Under the pieces are notes generated by a model. It did not search any database. It was not told the DNA's origin and saw nothing but the letters and a program-made list of their open reading frames with translations. A stretch of 18,541 bases of DNA, taken from assembly GCA_964390805.1 (NCBI GenBank), contig CAYMKL010000132.1:1-18541 (forward strand), given 5' to 3'. This document shows positions 5,547 through 12,840 of this stretch, one piece after another. The first letter of the stretch is position 1, and every line of letters starts with the position of its first letter. Made by a program: the position numbers and the translations under genes. The stretch comes from CAYMKL01 sp964390805 (GTDB taxonomy: Bacteria > Chloroflexota > Anaerolineae > VGOG01).

Positions 5547-5789
5547 CTACCGTTTGCGAAGCCTGCCCCGCTTTTGCCCTTCCTCCTCTCCCTCGCCCAG
5601 GGCGGTCACCTGGCGCAAGACCTCCATGATGGAGAGGCCAAGCTTAACCATCTTGCCCGGTGAGACAGGCTGAGGTGGCATTGCCTCCTCTTCTTCTCTG
5701 GCAGCCCGCACGTAAAGCCAGGCAGCGAGAATCCCCAGCGCGCTTCCTATCAATCCCCCGATGATGAGAGTTTTGTTCCGCACGTTCAT
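5547..5789 (-). CDS. Small single-helix membrane protein (80 aa)
   Basis: The protein begins MNVRNKTLIIGGLIGSALGI and continues LAAWLYVRAA: one membrane helix at about residues 7-28 with a short positive N-terminus. A charged, partly disordered tail follows (REEEEAMPPQP, then a helix GKMVKLGLSIMEVLRQVTAL, then a Lys/Arg-rich end). The start has AAAGGGGG at a proper distance. It lies 41 bp after the flippase gene on the same strand and is probably co-transcribed. Layout resembles the small YtxH-like or GvpP-like stress/envelope proteins, but no family motif is clear. No function can be assigned; a small partner or anchor of the preceding transporter is possible by position only. Confidence 0.7.
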   Translation of the reverse strand: MNVRNKTLIIGGLIGSALGILAAWLYVRAAREEEEAMPPQPVSPGKMVKLGLSIMEVLRQVTALGEGEEEGQKRGRLRKR

Positions 5790-5830
5790 TGTTGTCCCCC
5801 TTTCAGAAACAGAATCTTTTGAGTTTTGAG

Positions 5831-8392
5831 CTATATCAGTCGTACTTTTTCCGCCATTAGTCCCCTGGCCTCGGCCATGGCCTCGTCGTAGATGGTGATG
5901 GGGAAGCGCCCGTGCAAGGGGCTAAGCCGTGCTCCCAGGACGGTGCCTCTATAAACCAGATAAGCGATGGGCTTGGCAAGGCTGCTCATGTCCACAGCGC
6001 GCTTCAACTCCTGCACCCCGTGGTCATCCCAGCCGCCGAACAGGCCGCTGAGGAAAGAGTAAAAGGGCAAGGAAGGCAAGAGGGCCAAGAGGAAGATGAG
6101 CACACTGGTCACTATGTCTCCCTGCCAGATGAGTCCGCTTGCGACCCTGATGACGAGGTAGTTTACCGCGCCCGCCAAAAGAGGGGCCACGAGGCTCTGC
6201 CAGAGGTAGATCTTTGGCCGCAGGATCAGCTTCCAGTTGAGCAGCCAGGCCACCACCGACTTGGAGGGCAGGGCGATGAGGTAAGCTATCAGAAGCCCCC
6301 AAAGTTGGTAGCGCCCGATCAACACGAACATCAAGAAGATGCGCAGGACCTGTTCCCCAGCGATCATCAGCGCCTGCAGCTCAGGGCGTCCAGCCGCCTG
6401 TTGTAGCCTGTCGCCGAACCAGGATGGGAACTGCAGGGTTCCCCAGATGAGGAGGGGACCTACCATGGCTGCCGCCCGGGTCCAGTCCTGCCCCAGAGCC
6501 CCCAGGATAAAGCGGTCCGCGACGGCACCCAGGGCACTCAAGATGAACAGGCTGAACCACACTCCAAACTTGAACCCTTGAGCCACGTAGTATTTGGAGA
6601 GCTTCAGCCTTCCGTGGCTGTAGGCCTCGGAGATGGCGGGCATCAGCCCATCACAGAGCCCGGCGCTCAGAGCGCCGTAGCCTATGGTGAGGCTGTAGGC
6701 CACTGACCAGTTGCCTTGCACCTCGGCGTAGTTAAGCATGTAGGCCGCGATCAGCGAAACCTGTAGGGCATGGCCCAAAGGAGCAAACGCGCTTCCCAGA
6801 GTCAGCTTGCCTCCGAAGAGGAGGGCCGAGCGCACCGTCTGCCAGTCGAAGGTGGGCAGGAATATGGCCCTGAGCGAGTAGCCCAGGCGCTTGTAGAGCC
6901 AGAGACCGACGGTGAAGCCGGCGTATTCGCTGAGGTAGAGACCCAGCCCCATGCCCAGGACACCTCCCATGGCCTCTCCCAGGATAGGATTCGCTGCCCC
7001 CCAGCGCCGCATAATGCTGACTGTGACCGATTGCAGAGCCATGGGACCCACGTAGATCACCAGGGTCAGCATCTGCTCGTAGTCGAAGCGCTGGAAGGAA
7101 CGGAAGGTGTAGTTAAACACGCGCAGGAAGCCTGGAAACTGGATCAAGGCGTGAGCGATGAAATAGAACGAGAGGTAAGCCACGGCGGTCTTCGGCACGA
7201 AGGTGACTGCTATCAGGGCTACGGCCCCTAACTGGATGGTGCCGCTGATGGCCTGCCACCACACGAAAAACTGGATGTACTTGAGCCCTCTCCGTGGTTC
7301 CTTGATCCGATACTCAGAGAAGTACTTGACCATGGCCAGGCTGGTGCCCACGTCGAAGATGAGCCAGAAGACCTCGAAGAAGCGTACCACCCAGTCCCAG
7401 GCGCCCATGGCCTGAGGCCAGGGCAGCAGGAAGCGGGGGAGGACGAAGGCTTGATAGCCCATCAAGGGAACAAACAGTACCAACCCTACGGCCATGAGGA
7501 AGAGGAAGCCGGCCAAGGGGCGATGGAAGCCGATATCCTCCCAGGCGTCCTCTTTGACCTCCTCTGATGCAACTGTGATGCGCTCCAGGGCCTCGGGATG
7601 CCTCAGGGCGTAGCGGCGGAGTGCCAGGTAGGCGACTACCGTCGTTCCCAGCATGAGGCCGAGCACGACGATGACGGCCCGGCTCTCGGCCGCGTGGGGG
7701 ACGGGAGAGGCAGGGTAGTCAGTGTAGGCATCGGGGAGGCCGCCCGCCGCTCGCACAGCCAGATGGTAGACGAGGTAGTTGAAATAGGGCCAGTCCTTGA
7801 ACTGGGGGTTGTTGTCCCCTGAGAGCCAGGCCGTGATCACATAGGCCGTCCCCTGGCCGAGTTTCGTTCTCCCCAATACGGTCTCGCCCGTATCGTAGGT
7901 CTTGACCAGAGCCTCCAGATCGAGACCCGTGAGCATTGAGCGCTCCCGCACCTGGGGAGCCGAGTTCCAGGTCACCTGAGCTATCAGGGAATCGTCCAGA
8001 CCAGGCACGCCCTGCACTGTTTGAGCACCTGTCCTCTCTTCCCATGTGACGTCGCTTCCAAGAATAACCTGAAGGGCGGGAGCAGTGAGCTGCGGTCCCA
8101 GGAGAAGGACCAGCCCCTGGCCCTCGTTGACAGCCTGGCCGATGGCCTCAGCCTCATCCTCGGTCAAACTCGCGTCGTTGATGACGACAACTTGGGCCGC
8201 GTCCAGATTCTCTACAAATGTGGCCTCAGGGATAAGATCGAGAGCCCGCCTGACGCCTTCAGGATGAAGGTCATCGTCGGGACCGAGGTAGCGGATGGCG
8301 AGGCCATCGGGGGGAGCAGCCAGCGCACTGCCCGAGGTCAGGCCAAAAAAGAGAAGAAGAGCCAGTATTAGCAAGGGCTTCTTTGCAGTCAT
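5831..8392 (-). CDS. Exported-domain/MVF-family flippase fusion (853 aa)
   Basis: A large integral membrane protein. Residues 1-26 are a signal peptide (KKPLLILALLLFFGLTSGSA). Residues about 30-225 form an extracytoplasmic alpha/beta domain resembling ThuA/DUF4350 or class I amidotransferase-like folds: AQVVVINDASLTEDEAEAIG and GQGLVLLLGP are its sheet-helix units, but no catalytic Cys-His pair is visible. A membrane helix follows (VIVVLGLMLGTTVVAYLAL), then from about 290 a 12-14 helix region with MATE/Wzx-like character (polysaccharide flippase, MVF superfamily), and a cytoplasmic amphipathic tail. Flippases of this type move lipid-linked sugars across the membrane, and stand-alone versions are about 400-500 aa; the added outside domain is unusual. 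No glycosyltransferase genes are nearby, so the substrate is unknown. It has its own promoter at 8438-8466. Confidence 0.75.
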   Translation of the reverse strand: MTAKKPLLILALLLFFGLTSGSALAAPPDGLAIRYLGPDDDLHPEGVRRALDLIPEATFVENLDAAQVVVINDASLTEDEAEAIGQAVNEGQGLVLLLGPQLTAPALQVILGSDVTWEERTGAQTVQGVPGLDDSLIAQVTWNSAPQVRERSMLTGLDLEALVKTYDTGETVLGRTKLGQGTAYVITAWLSGDNNPQFKDWPYFNYLVYHLAVRAAGGLPDAYTDYPASPVPHAAESRAVIVVLGLMLGTTVVAYLALRRYALRHPEALERITVASEEVKEDAWEDIGFHRPLAGFLFLMAVGLVLFVPLMGYQAFVLPRFLLPWPQAMGAWDWVVRFFEVFWLIFDVGTSLAMVKYFSEYRIKEPRRGLKYIQFFVWWQAISGTIQLGAVALIAVTFVPKTAVAYLSFYFIAHALIQFPGFLRVFNYTFRSFQRFDYEQMLTLVIYVGPMALQSVTVSIMRRWGAANPILGEAMGGVLGMGLGLYLSEYAGFTVGLWLYKRLGYSLRAIFLPTFDWQTVRSALLFGGKLTLGSAFAPLGHALQVSLIAAYMLNYAEVQGNWSVAYSLTIGYGALSAGLCDGLMPAISEAYSHGRLKLSKYYVAQGFKFGVWFSLFILSALGAVADRFILGALGQDWTRAAAMVGPLLIWGTLQFPSWFGDRLQQAAGRPELQALMIAGEQVLRIFLMFVLIGRYQLWGLLIAYLIALPSKSVVAWLLNWKLILRPKIYLWQSLVAPLLAGAVNYLVIRVASGLIWQGDIVTSVLIFLLALLPSLPFYSFLSGLFGGWDDHGVQELKRAVDMSSLAKPIAYLVYRGTVLGARLSPLHGRFPITIYDEAMAEARGLMAEKVRLI

Positions 8393-8437
8393 TCTCGCCC
8401 GTTCGGAGATTATCGTAGAGGTAAAGCCAACACTAGA

Positions 8438-8466
8438 ATACTACTCCAAAATACCATCTTTGTCAA
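8438..8466 (-). promoter_or_regulatory. Promoter of the flippase gene
   Basis: On the minus strand TTGACA (8466-8461) and TAGTAT (8443-8438) are 17 bp apart. The distance to the start codon at 8392 is about 45 bp. Confidence 0.65.
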
Positions 8467-8522
8467 CAGCAGCGAAAACGCATGATCGCTCGACAGTTTA
8501 ATGCACCTCCGGATTCTCGAGC

Positions 8523-8550
8523 TTGACATCATTTCTTATCAGTGTATAAT
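8523..8550 (+). promoter_or_regulatory. Promoter of the thiamine operon
   Basis: TTGACA (8523-8528) and TATAAT (8545-8550), 16 bp apart, lie about 60 bp before the TPP aptamer. They are the obvious start for the riboswitch-controlled transcript. Confidence 0.8.
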
Positions 8551-8613
8551 ATTACACGAAGATTGCGTCCATAGGAATTGTGGCTCTGGGTAATGAGCCT
8601 GCTATAACCAAAG

Positions 8614-8793
8614 AATGGCTGGGGGAGCCTGGTGAGCCAGGCTGAGAAGATGCCCAGGCTGGCAGATAGCCGATAGCAAATGACAGGTAGAGATGAGCTG
8701 TCTACGAGTCATCAGCTATCAGCCATCGGCCATTAGCCAAATGCCTCGACCCCTTGAACCTGACCTGGACAATGCCAGCGGAGGGAAGCGATT
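8614..8793 (+). promoter_or_regulatory. TPP riboswitch (THI element)
   Basis: All conserved TPP-aptamer parts are present: GGGGAGCC and CTGAGAAGATGCCC on the 5' side, CCCTTGAACCTGACCTGGAC and AATGCCAGCGGAGGGAAG on the 3' side. P1 is AATGGCT (8614-8620) with AGCGATT (8787-8793), one mismatch. It binds thiamine pyrophosphate and should switch off the following thiamine genes. P3 is expanded to about 95 nt (8651-8747) by a long imperfect hairpin with gatagc/gctatc-type repeats. Confidence 0.97.
8661..8738. repeat. Palindromic repeat forming the riboswitch P3 arm
   Basis: GATAGC and ATGAC on the left find GTCAT, GCTATC and GGCCATTAGCC on the right; GTAGA pairs with TCTAC near the tip. The CAGCTATCAGCCATCGGCC wording resembles a short repeat dispersed in many Chloroflexota and cyanobacterial genomes. 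P3 is a tolerant insertion point in TPP aptamers. Confidence 0.55.
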
Positions 8794-8805
8794 GGATTTT
8801 CACGA

Positions 8806-8845
8806 GGCCGCCGACCTTGTCCAGGTCAGGCGGCCTTGCTTTTTT
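8806..8845 (+). terminator. Riboswitch expression platform terminator
   Basis: GGCCGCC (8806-8812) pairs with GGCGGCC (8829-8835), with inner GACCT/AGGTC, followed by TTGCTTTTTT. Bases 8817-8830 are perfectly complementary over 14 nt to 8759-8772 in the aptamer, giving the alternative antiterminator. TPP binding holds 8759-8772 in the aptamer and lets the terminator form. Confidence 0.92.
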
Positions 8846-8886
8846 AGACAAGACTTCGGAAGTCTAACCTCAACTGGGGAGAATAA

Positions 8887-9537
8887 ATGAGGGCTATCAT
8901 CATCGCTAACGGCCAAATTCAGGATAGCGATTTGCATCGAAGCCTGGTCACTCCAGCAGATCTGGTTGTCTGTGCCGACGGCGGAGCCGATCACGCCCTC
9001 GCTTTGGGCGTGCAGCCCCAGATGGTCATCGGCGACCTGGATTCTCTCGACGGCAATCTTCAGGCACAGTTGGAAGCCGAAGGTTGTCAAATCCTCGCCC
9101 ACCCCACCCGCAAGGACGAGACCGACCTGGAACTGGCTTTGCGTTACGCCATAGGTCAGGGAGTTGATGAAATCGTGATTCTGGGGGCCCTGGGCGGTCG
9201 CATTGACCAGACCCTGGCCAATGTCCTCCTTTTGGCTTTGCCGGAATTGCGCTTCGTGAAGGCCAGGATTCTCGATGGCAGGCAGGAGGTCTTTCTCATC
9301 AGGGATGAGTGCCTCATCGAGGGCCAGGTGGGCGATACCCTCTCCCTTCTGCCCCTGACCGAAGAGGTAACAGGCATCTACACCGAGGGTCTGGAGTATG
9401 CCCTGGAAAACGGCACTTTGTACCTGGGGCCAAGCCGAGGGGTCAGCAATACCCTCACAGCACCACAAGCACGGGTTCGGATAGGCCAGGGGTTGTTACT
9501 GGCCGTGATCATACGCAACATGGAGAATAGCGAGTGA
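8887..9537 (+). CDS. thiN: Thiamine diphosphokinase
   Basis: A 216-aa cytoplasmic enzyme that makes thiamine diphosphate from thiamine and ATP. Family motifs in order: CADGGADHAL (29-38), VIGDLDSLD (47-55) with the metal-binding Asp pair, KDETDLELAL (76-85), and GALGGRIDQTLAN (100-112). The C-terminal half is the thiamine-binding beta domain (LSLLPLTEEVTGIYTEGLEY and SRGVSNTLT). Length is normal for bacterial TPK. It is the first gene after the TPP riboswitch and precedes a thiamine-type ABC transporter, so the operon imports thiamine and activates it, and its product shuts it off through the riboswitch. Start ATG 8887 follows GGGGAGAATAA. Confidence 0.95.
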   Translation: MRAIIIANGQIQDSDLHRSLVTPADLVVCADGGADHALALGVQPQMVIGDLDSLDGNLQAQLEAEGCQILAHPTRKDETDLELALRYAIGQGVDEIVILGALGGRIDQTLANVLLLALPELRFVKARILDGRQEVFLIRDECLIEGQVGDTLSLLPLTEEVTGIYTEGLEYALENGTLYLGPSRGVSNTLTAPQARVRIGQGLLLAVIIRNMENSE

Positions 9538-9565
9538 ATGAGTAGACAAGAATAAGGAGGTCCCC

Positions 9566-10705
9566 ATGAGAAAAACGGCGCTTTTGTACTTGGTATTGGT
9601 GCTGCTGGCAGCAGCCGGTTGTGGGCCGACAGCGACGCCCGCTCCCACTCCAACCCCCAGCGGCCCACTAACCCCGACATTAGACCACCTTGATGTGGAA
9701 ACCGGGGGGGGCATTTCCGACACCCCAATCCCCAGCGGCCCACGAACCCTGACGGTGATGACCCACGACAGCTTCGACGCCAGCCAGGAGGTCATCGCCC
9801 AGTTCGAAGCGGAGACGGGGGGCACCGTCAAGTTCCTCAAATCGGGCGATACCGGCGCAGCCCTGAACCAGGCCATCCTCAGCAAAGACGCCCCACTGGC
9901 CGATGTGTTCTATGGGGTGGACAACACTTTCTTCAGCCGGGCCATCCAGGCCGGCATCTTTGAACCCTACGCCTCACCTGTCCTGGCCGACATCCCCGAT
10001 GCACTGGAGCTCGATCCCCAGCACCGCCTCAGCCCGGTGGACTTTGGCGACGTGTGCTTGAACTACGACAAGTCCCACTTCGAGGAGAAGGGGCGAACGC
10101 CGCCTCAGAGTCTGGAAGATCTGACCAAACCGGAGCTCAAGGGCCTGACCGTGGTGGAGAACCCGGCCACCTCGTCGCCGGGGCTGGCCTTCCTGATGGC
10201 CACCGTGGGCCACTTTGGCGAGGACGGCTACCGCGATTTCTGGGCCGAATTGCGCGCCAACGACGTGCTGGTCACAGCCGGCTGGGAGGACGCCTATTGG
10301 GGCCAGTTCAGCGCGGCCAGCGATGGCGACCGGCCCATCGTGGTCAGCTACGCCACCAGCCCGGCCGCCGAGGTCTATTTCAGCGAGGGCGCGTATACCG
10401 AGCCGCCCACCGGCAATGTGCTGGGCGACGGGGCCTGCTTCCGCCAAATCGAGTTCGTGGGCATCCTGAAAGGCACTGCCAACCGCGACCTGGCCGAGAA
10501 GTGGGTGGACTTCATGCTCAGCCCGGCCTTCCAGGCCGACATCCCGCTGCACATGTGGGTCTTTCCGGCCAACCCCCAGGCCGAGATGCCGGAGGTCTTC
10601 CAATTCGCTGAGGTACCATCCAAGCCGGCCCAGCTCAGCCCAGAGGCCATTGACCAGAACCGGGAGAGGTGGATCGAGGCCTGGACGGAGACGGTACTTC
10701 ATTGA
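9566..10705 (+). CDS. thiB: Thiamine ABC transporter substrate-binding lipoprotein
   Basis: A 379-aa extracytoplasmic binding protein. Residues 1-19 are a lipoprotein signal with lipobox LAAAGC (Cys19). A Thr/Pro-rich linker follows (TATPAPTPTPSGP), then from about residue 62 a periplasmic-binding fold: LTVMTHDSFDAS, GTVKFLKSGDTGAALNQAIL, PLADVFYGVDNTF, DVCLNYDKSHF, NPATSSPGLAFLMATV, WEDAYWGQFSAASDGDRPIV. This is the ThiB/TbpA pattern, a branch of the ferric-iron/spermidine binding proteins. The riboswitch and the neighbouring kinase support thiamine or TPP as ligand. A diverged 28-bp direct repeat (9651-9678 and 9726-9753, 75 bp apart, in frame) lies in the linker. AAGGAGG precedes the start; the stop overlaps a possible TTG start of the permease gene. 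Confidence 0.92.
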   Translation: MRKTALLYLVLVLLAAAGCGPTATPAPTPTPSGPLTPTLDHLDVETGGGISDTPIPSGPRTLTVMTHDSFDASQEVIAQFEAETGGTVKFLKSGDTGAALNQAILSKDAPLADVFYGVDNTFFSRAIQAGIFEPYASPVLADIPDALELDPQHRLSPVDFGDVCLNYDKSHFEEKGRTPPQSLEDLTKPELKGLTVVENPATSSPGLAFLMATVGHFGEDGYRDFWAELRANDVLVTAGWEDAYWGQFSAASDGDRPIVVSYATSPAAEVYFSEGAYTEPPTGNVLGDGACFRQIEFVGILKGTANRDLAEKWVDFMLSPAFQADIPLHMWVFPANPQAEMPEVFQFAEVPSKPAQLSPEAIDQNRERWIEAWTETVLH

Positions 10706-10725
10706 GGGCCTCATGGCGCTGGAAT

Positions 10726-12438
10726 ATGAAGGCGAAGGGACAAGGGATAAGGAGAATTCACCGTGTCTCCTTGTCTCCCTTTCTCCGTGTCTCTCTGTAC
10801 CTGATCCCTCTGGCTTTCCTGGTCCTGTTCTATTTCTACCCCCTGTTTTCCATCCTCCGACTGAGCCTGGCCCCGGAGGGACAACTTGCACTGACGGCGC
10901 TGCAGGGACTGGTCAGCACGCCGTACTACGCCCGGACGCTGTGGTTCACCACCTGGCAGGCGGCTCTTTCGACTCTTTTGACGTTGCTAGCAGCCCTGCC
11001 GGCAGCCTATGTTTTCGCCCGCTACCAGTTCCGGGGCAAGTTGCTGCTGCAGGCGCTGACAGCCATTCCCTTCGTCCTGCCGACCATCGTGGTGGCGACG
11101 GCTTTCACTTCACTGCTGGGACCCAAGGGCTGGGTCAACCAGATCCTCATGACTGTCCTGGGCCGCGACAGCCCGCCCATCAACCTGGTGCACACCTTGG
11201 CCATCATCCTGCTGGCCCACGTGTTCTACAATTACACCATCATCCTGCGCATGGTGGGCGGCTTCTGGGCCAACCTGAACCCCCAACTGGAGGCAGCGGC
11301 GCGGATGCTGGGCGCTTCGCCCTGGCGAGCCTTCCGGGAAGTGACCCTGCCGCTGCTGCGTCCCGCGCTGACCGCCGCTTCGTTGCTGGTCTTCCTATTT
11401 GATTTCACCAGCTTCGGGGTGATCCTGATCCTGGGCGGCCCCCGCTACGCCACGCTGGAGGTGGAAATCTACCGCCAGGCGGTCAATCTGTTCAACCTGC
11501 CGGTGGCGGCGGCCCTGTCGCTGCTCCAGATAGGCTGCACTTTTGGCCTGATGGTGGTCTACACCCGCCTGCAGAAACGCATCAATGTGCCGCTGCAACT
11601 GCGCCCTCGCCACATCACCGCCCGCCGACCCCGCACTCGGAGCGAGCATTGGCTGGTGGCGATCAACGTGGCGGTAATGATCCTGCTGCTGGTTGTACCG
11701 TTGCTCTCCCTGGCCGAACGCTCCCTCTCAACTGGGCAGCCGGGGTACAGTCTGGCTTCCTACCGAGAGCTGAGTGTCAACCGGCAGAGCTCCATCTTCT
11801 TCGTACCGCCGCTGCTGGCGGTGCGCAACTCGTTGCTCTTCGCCGGAGCGACGGTGGCACTGGCCCTGACGTTGGGACTGATCAGCGCCTGGCTGTTGGC
11901 CCGCCAGCGCAGTCGGCTGGGCCGGCTGCTCGACCCCGTGTTTATGCTGCCCCTGGGCACTTCGGCCGTCACGCTGGGCTTTGGCTACATCATCGCCCTG
12001 GCCAGGCCGCCGCTGAACTTGCGCGCCTCGCCGGTGCTGATCCCGCTGGCTCACACCCTGGTAGCCCTCCCCTTCGTGGTGCGCTCGCTGCTACCCGTCA
12101 TCCGAGGCATTCATCCCCACCTGCGGGAGGCAGCGCGGGTGCTAGGAGCCTCGTCCTGGCGGGTGTGGCGAGAGGTGGACCTGCCCATCGTGGGACGCGC
12201 GCTGTTAGTGGGGGCGGTGTTCGCCTTCACCGTCAGTCTGGGCGAGTTCGGGGCAACAGTCTTCGTGGCCCGGCCCCAGATGCCGACCATGCCTGTGGTC
12301 ATCTACCGCTTCCTGGGCCAGCCGGGGGCCATCAACTACGGTCAGGCCCTGGCTATGAGCACGCTGCTGATGCTGGTCTGCGCCGTGGGATTCCTGGCCA
12401 TTGAGCGATTCAGGTATGGAGAGGTTGGGGAGTTTTGA
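10726..12438 (+). CDS. thiP: Thiamine ABC transporter permease, fused two-domain
   Basis: A membrane permease of the ThiP/FbpB type with two fused permease halves of about six helices each. Each half ends in an EAA loop: EAAARMLGASPWRAFREVTL (first) and EAARVLGASSWRVWREVDL (second), the contact points for the ATPase. It passes thiamine delivered by the lipoprotein encoded upstream. The frame is open to GTG 10669; possible starts are TTG 10702 (overlapping the thiB stop as TTGA) and ATG 10726, which I use, though its ribosome binding site is weak. The first 25 residues (KGQGIRRIHRVSLSPFLRVS) come from a purine-then-pyrimidine repeat and look non-native. Helices start at IPLAFLVLFYFYPLFSIL. Confidence 0.9.
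   Translation: MKAKGQGIRRIHRVSLSPFLRVSLYLIPLAFLVLFYFYPLFSILRLSLAPEGQLALTALQGLVSTPYYARTLWFTTWQAALSTLLTLLAALPAAYVFARYQFRGKLLLQALTAIPFVLPTIVVATAFTSLLGPKGWVNQILMTVLGRDSPPINLVHTLAIILLAHVFYNYTIILRMVGGFWANLNPQLEAAARMLGASPWRAFREVTLPLLRPALTAASLLVFLFDFTSFGVILILGGPRYATLEVEIYRQAVNLFNLPVAAALSLLQIGCTFGLMVVYTRLQKRINVPLQLRPRHITARRPRTRSEHWLVAINVAVMILLLVVPLLSLAERSLSTGQPGYSLASYRELSVNRQSSIFFVPPLLAVRNSLLFAGATVALALTLGLISAWLLARQRSRLGRLLDPVFMLPLGTSAVTLGFGYIIALARPPLNLRASPVLIPLAHTLVALPFVVRSLLPVIRGIHPHLREAARVLGASSWRVWREVDLPIVGRALLVGAVFAFTVSLGEFGATVFVARPQMPTMPVVIYRFLGQPGAINYGQALAMSTLLMLVCAVGFLAIERFRYGEVGEF
10728..10800. repeat. Imperfect palindrome overlapping the thiP start
   Basis: A purine-rich left arm (GGGACAAGGGATAAGGAG) and pyrimidine-rich right arm (CTCCTTGTCTCCCTTTCTCC) form an imperfect inverted repeat. 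Its translation VSLSPFLRVSLYL is of a kind I recall as a dispersed repeat in Chloroflexota genomes. Confidence 0.45.
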
Positions 12439-12453
12439 TGAGGGGGAAAGGAA

Positions 12454-12482
12454 TTGACACAAGTTCACAGGTGATGTAGAAT
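12454..12482 (+). promoter_or_regulatory. Internal promoter between thiP and the RHH gene
   Basis: TTGACA (12454-12459) and TAGAAT (12477-12482), 17 bp apart, lie 16 bp after the thiP stop. It can drive the RHH gene and thiQ without passing the TPP riboswitch. Confidence 0.75.
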
Positions 12483-12514
12483 GAATACACTACAGTCACA
12501 GAGGTGAGATGAGA

Positions 12515-12838
12515 ATGGCCATGCATCGTTTGCAGATCTCAATACCGGAATGGCAGTATCACTTTCTCCGGGAGCAAGCTACCCGCACCGGTCAGAGCAT
12601 TGACGACTTCATCCGTAACCTGATTGAAAAAGAAGCCCAAGCTGTTCAACGCCCTGTGGAGGAGGATCCTATCTGGGAAGTGGTCGGCATTGGCCGTGGA
12701 GGGCCACCTTACGATGTCAGCGAACGGGTAGACGAATTCCTCTACAGTGTGCCAGGTGAAATTGACATGGAGGAGCGGCGGAGACGAGCTATCGCCGCCG
12801 CCGGCCGATTCCACTCAGCGGCGGCGGACATGAGCTAA
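12515..12838 (+). CDS. Ribbon-helix-helix antitoxin-like protein
   Basis: A 107-aa protein with an N-terminal ribbon-helix-helix pattern: strand RLQISIPEW, helix YHFLREQATRTG, then SIDDFIRNLIEKEAQ (about residues 4-43). It fits the CopG/VapB style of DNA-binding antitoxin domains. The C-terminal half (EDPIWEVVGIGRGGPPYDVS then VDEFLYSV) looks like the toxin-binding tail of VapB-type antitoxins. I prefer ATG 12515 over ATG 12509 because GAGGTGAG at 12501-12508 then has normal spacing. No PIN-domain or other toxin gene follows: thiQ starts 2 bp after the stop. It is therefore an orphan antitoxin or an operon-embedded regulator. It has its own promoter. Confidence 0.75.
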   Translation: MAMHRLQISIPEWQYHFLREQATRTGQSIDDFIRNLIEKEAQAVQRPVEEDPIWEVVGIGRGGPPYDVSERVDEFLYSVPGEIDMEERRRRAIAAAGRFHSAAADMS

Positions 12839-12840
12839 CA

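Noticed and set aside
5442..5663. Plus-strand frame opposite the nfnA leader and small membrane protein
   Set aside because: It overlaps a clear promoter and a better-supported gene on the other strand and shows no family motif.
8800..9468. Long minus-strand frame opposite thiN
   Set aside because: It is the antisense shadow of a strongly conserved kinase gene.
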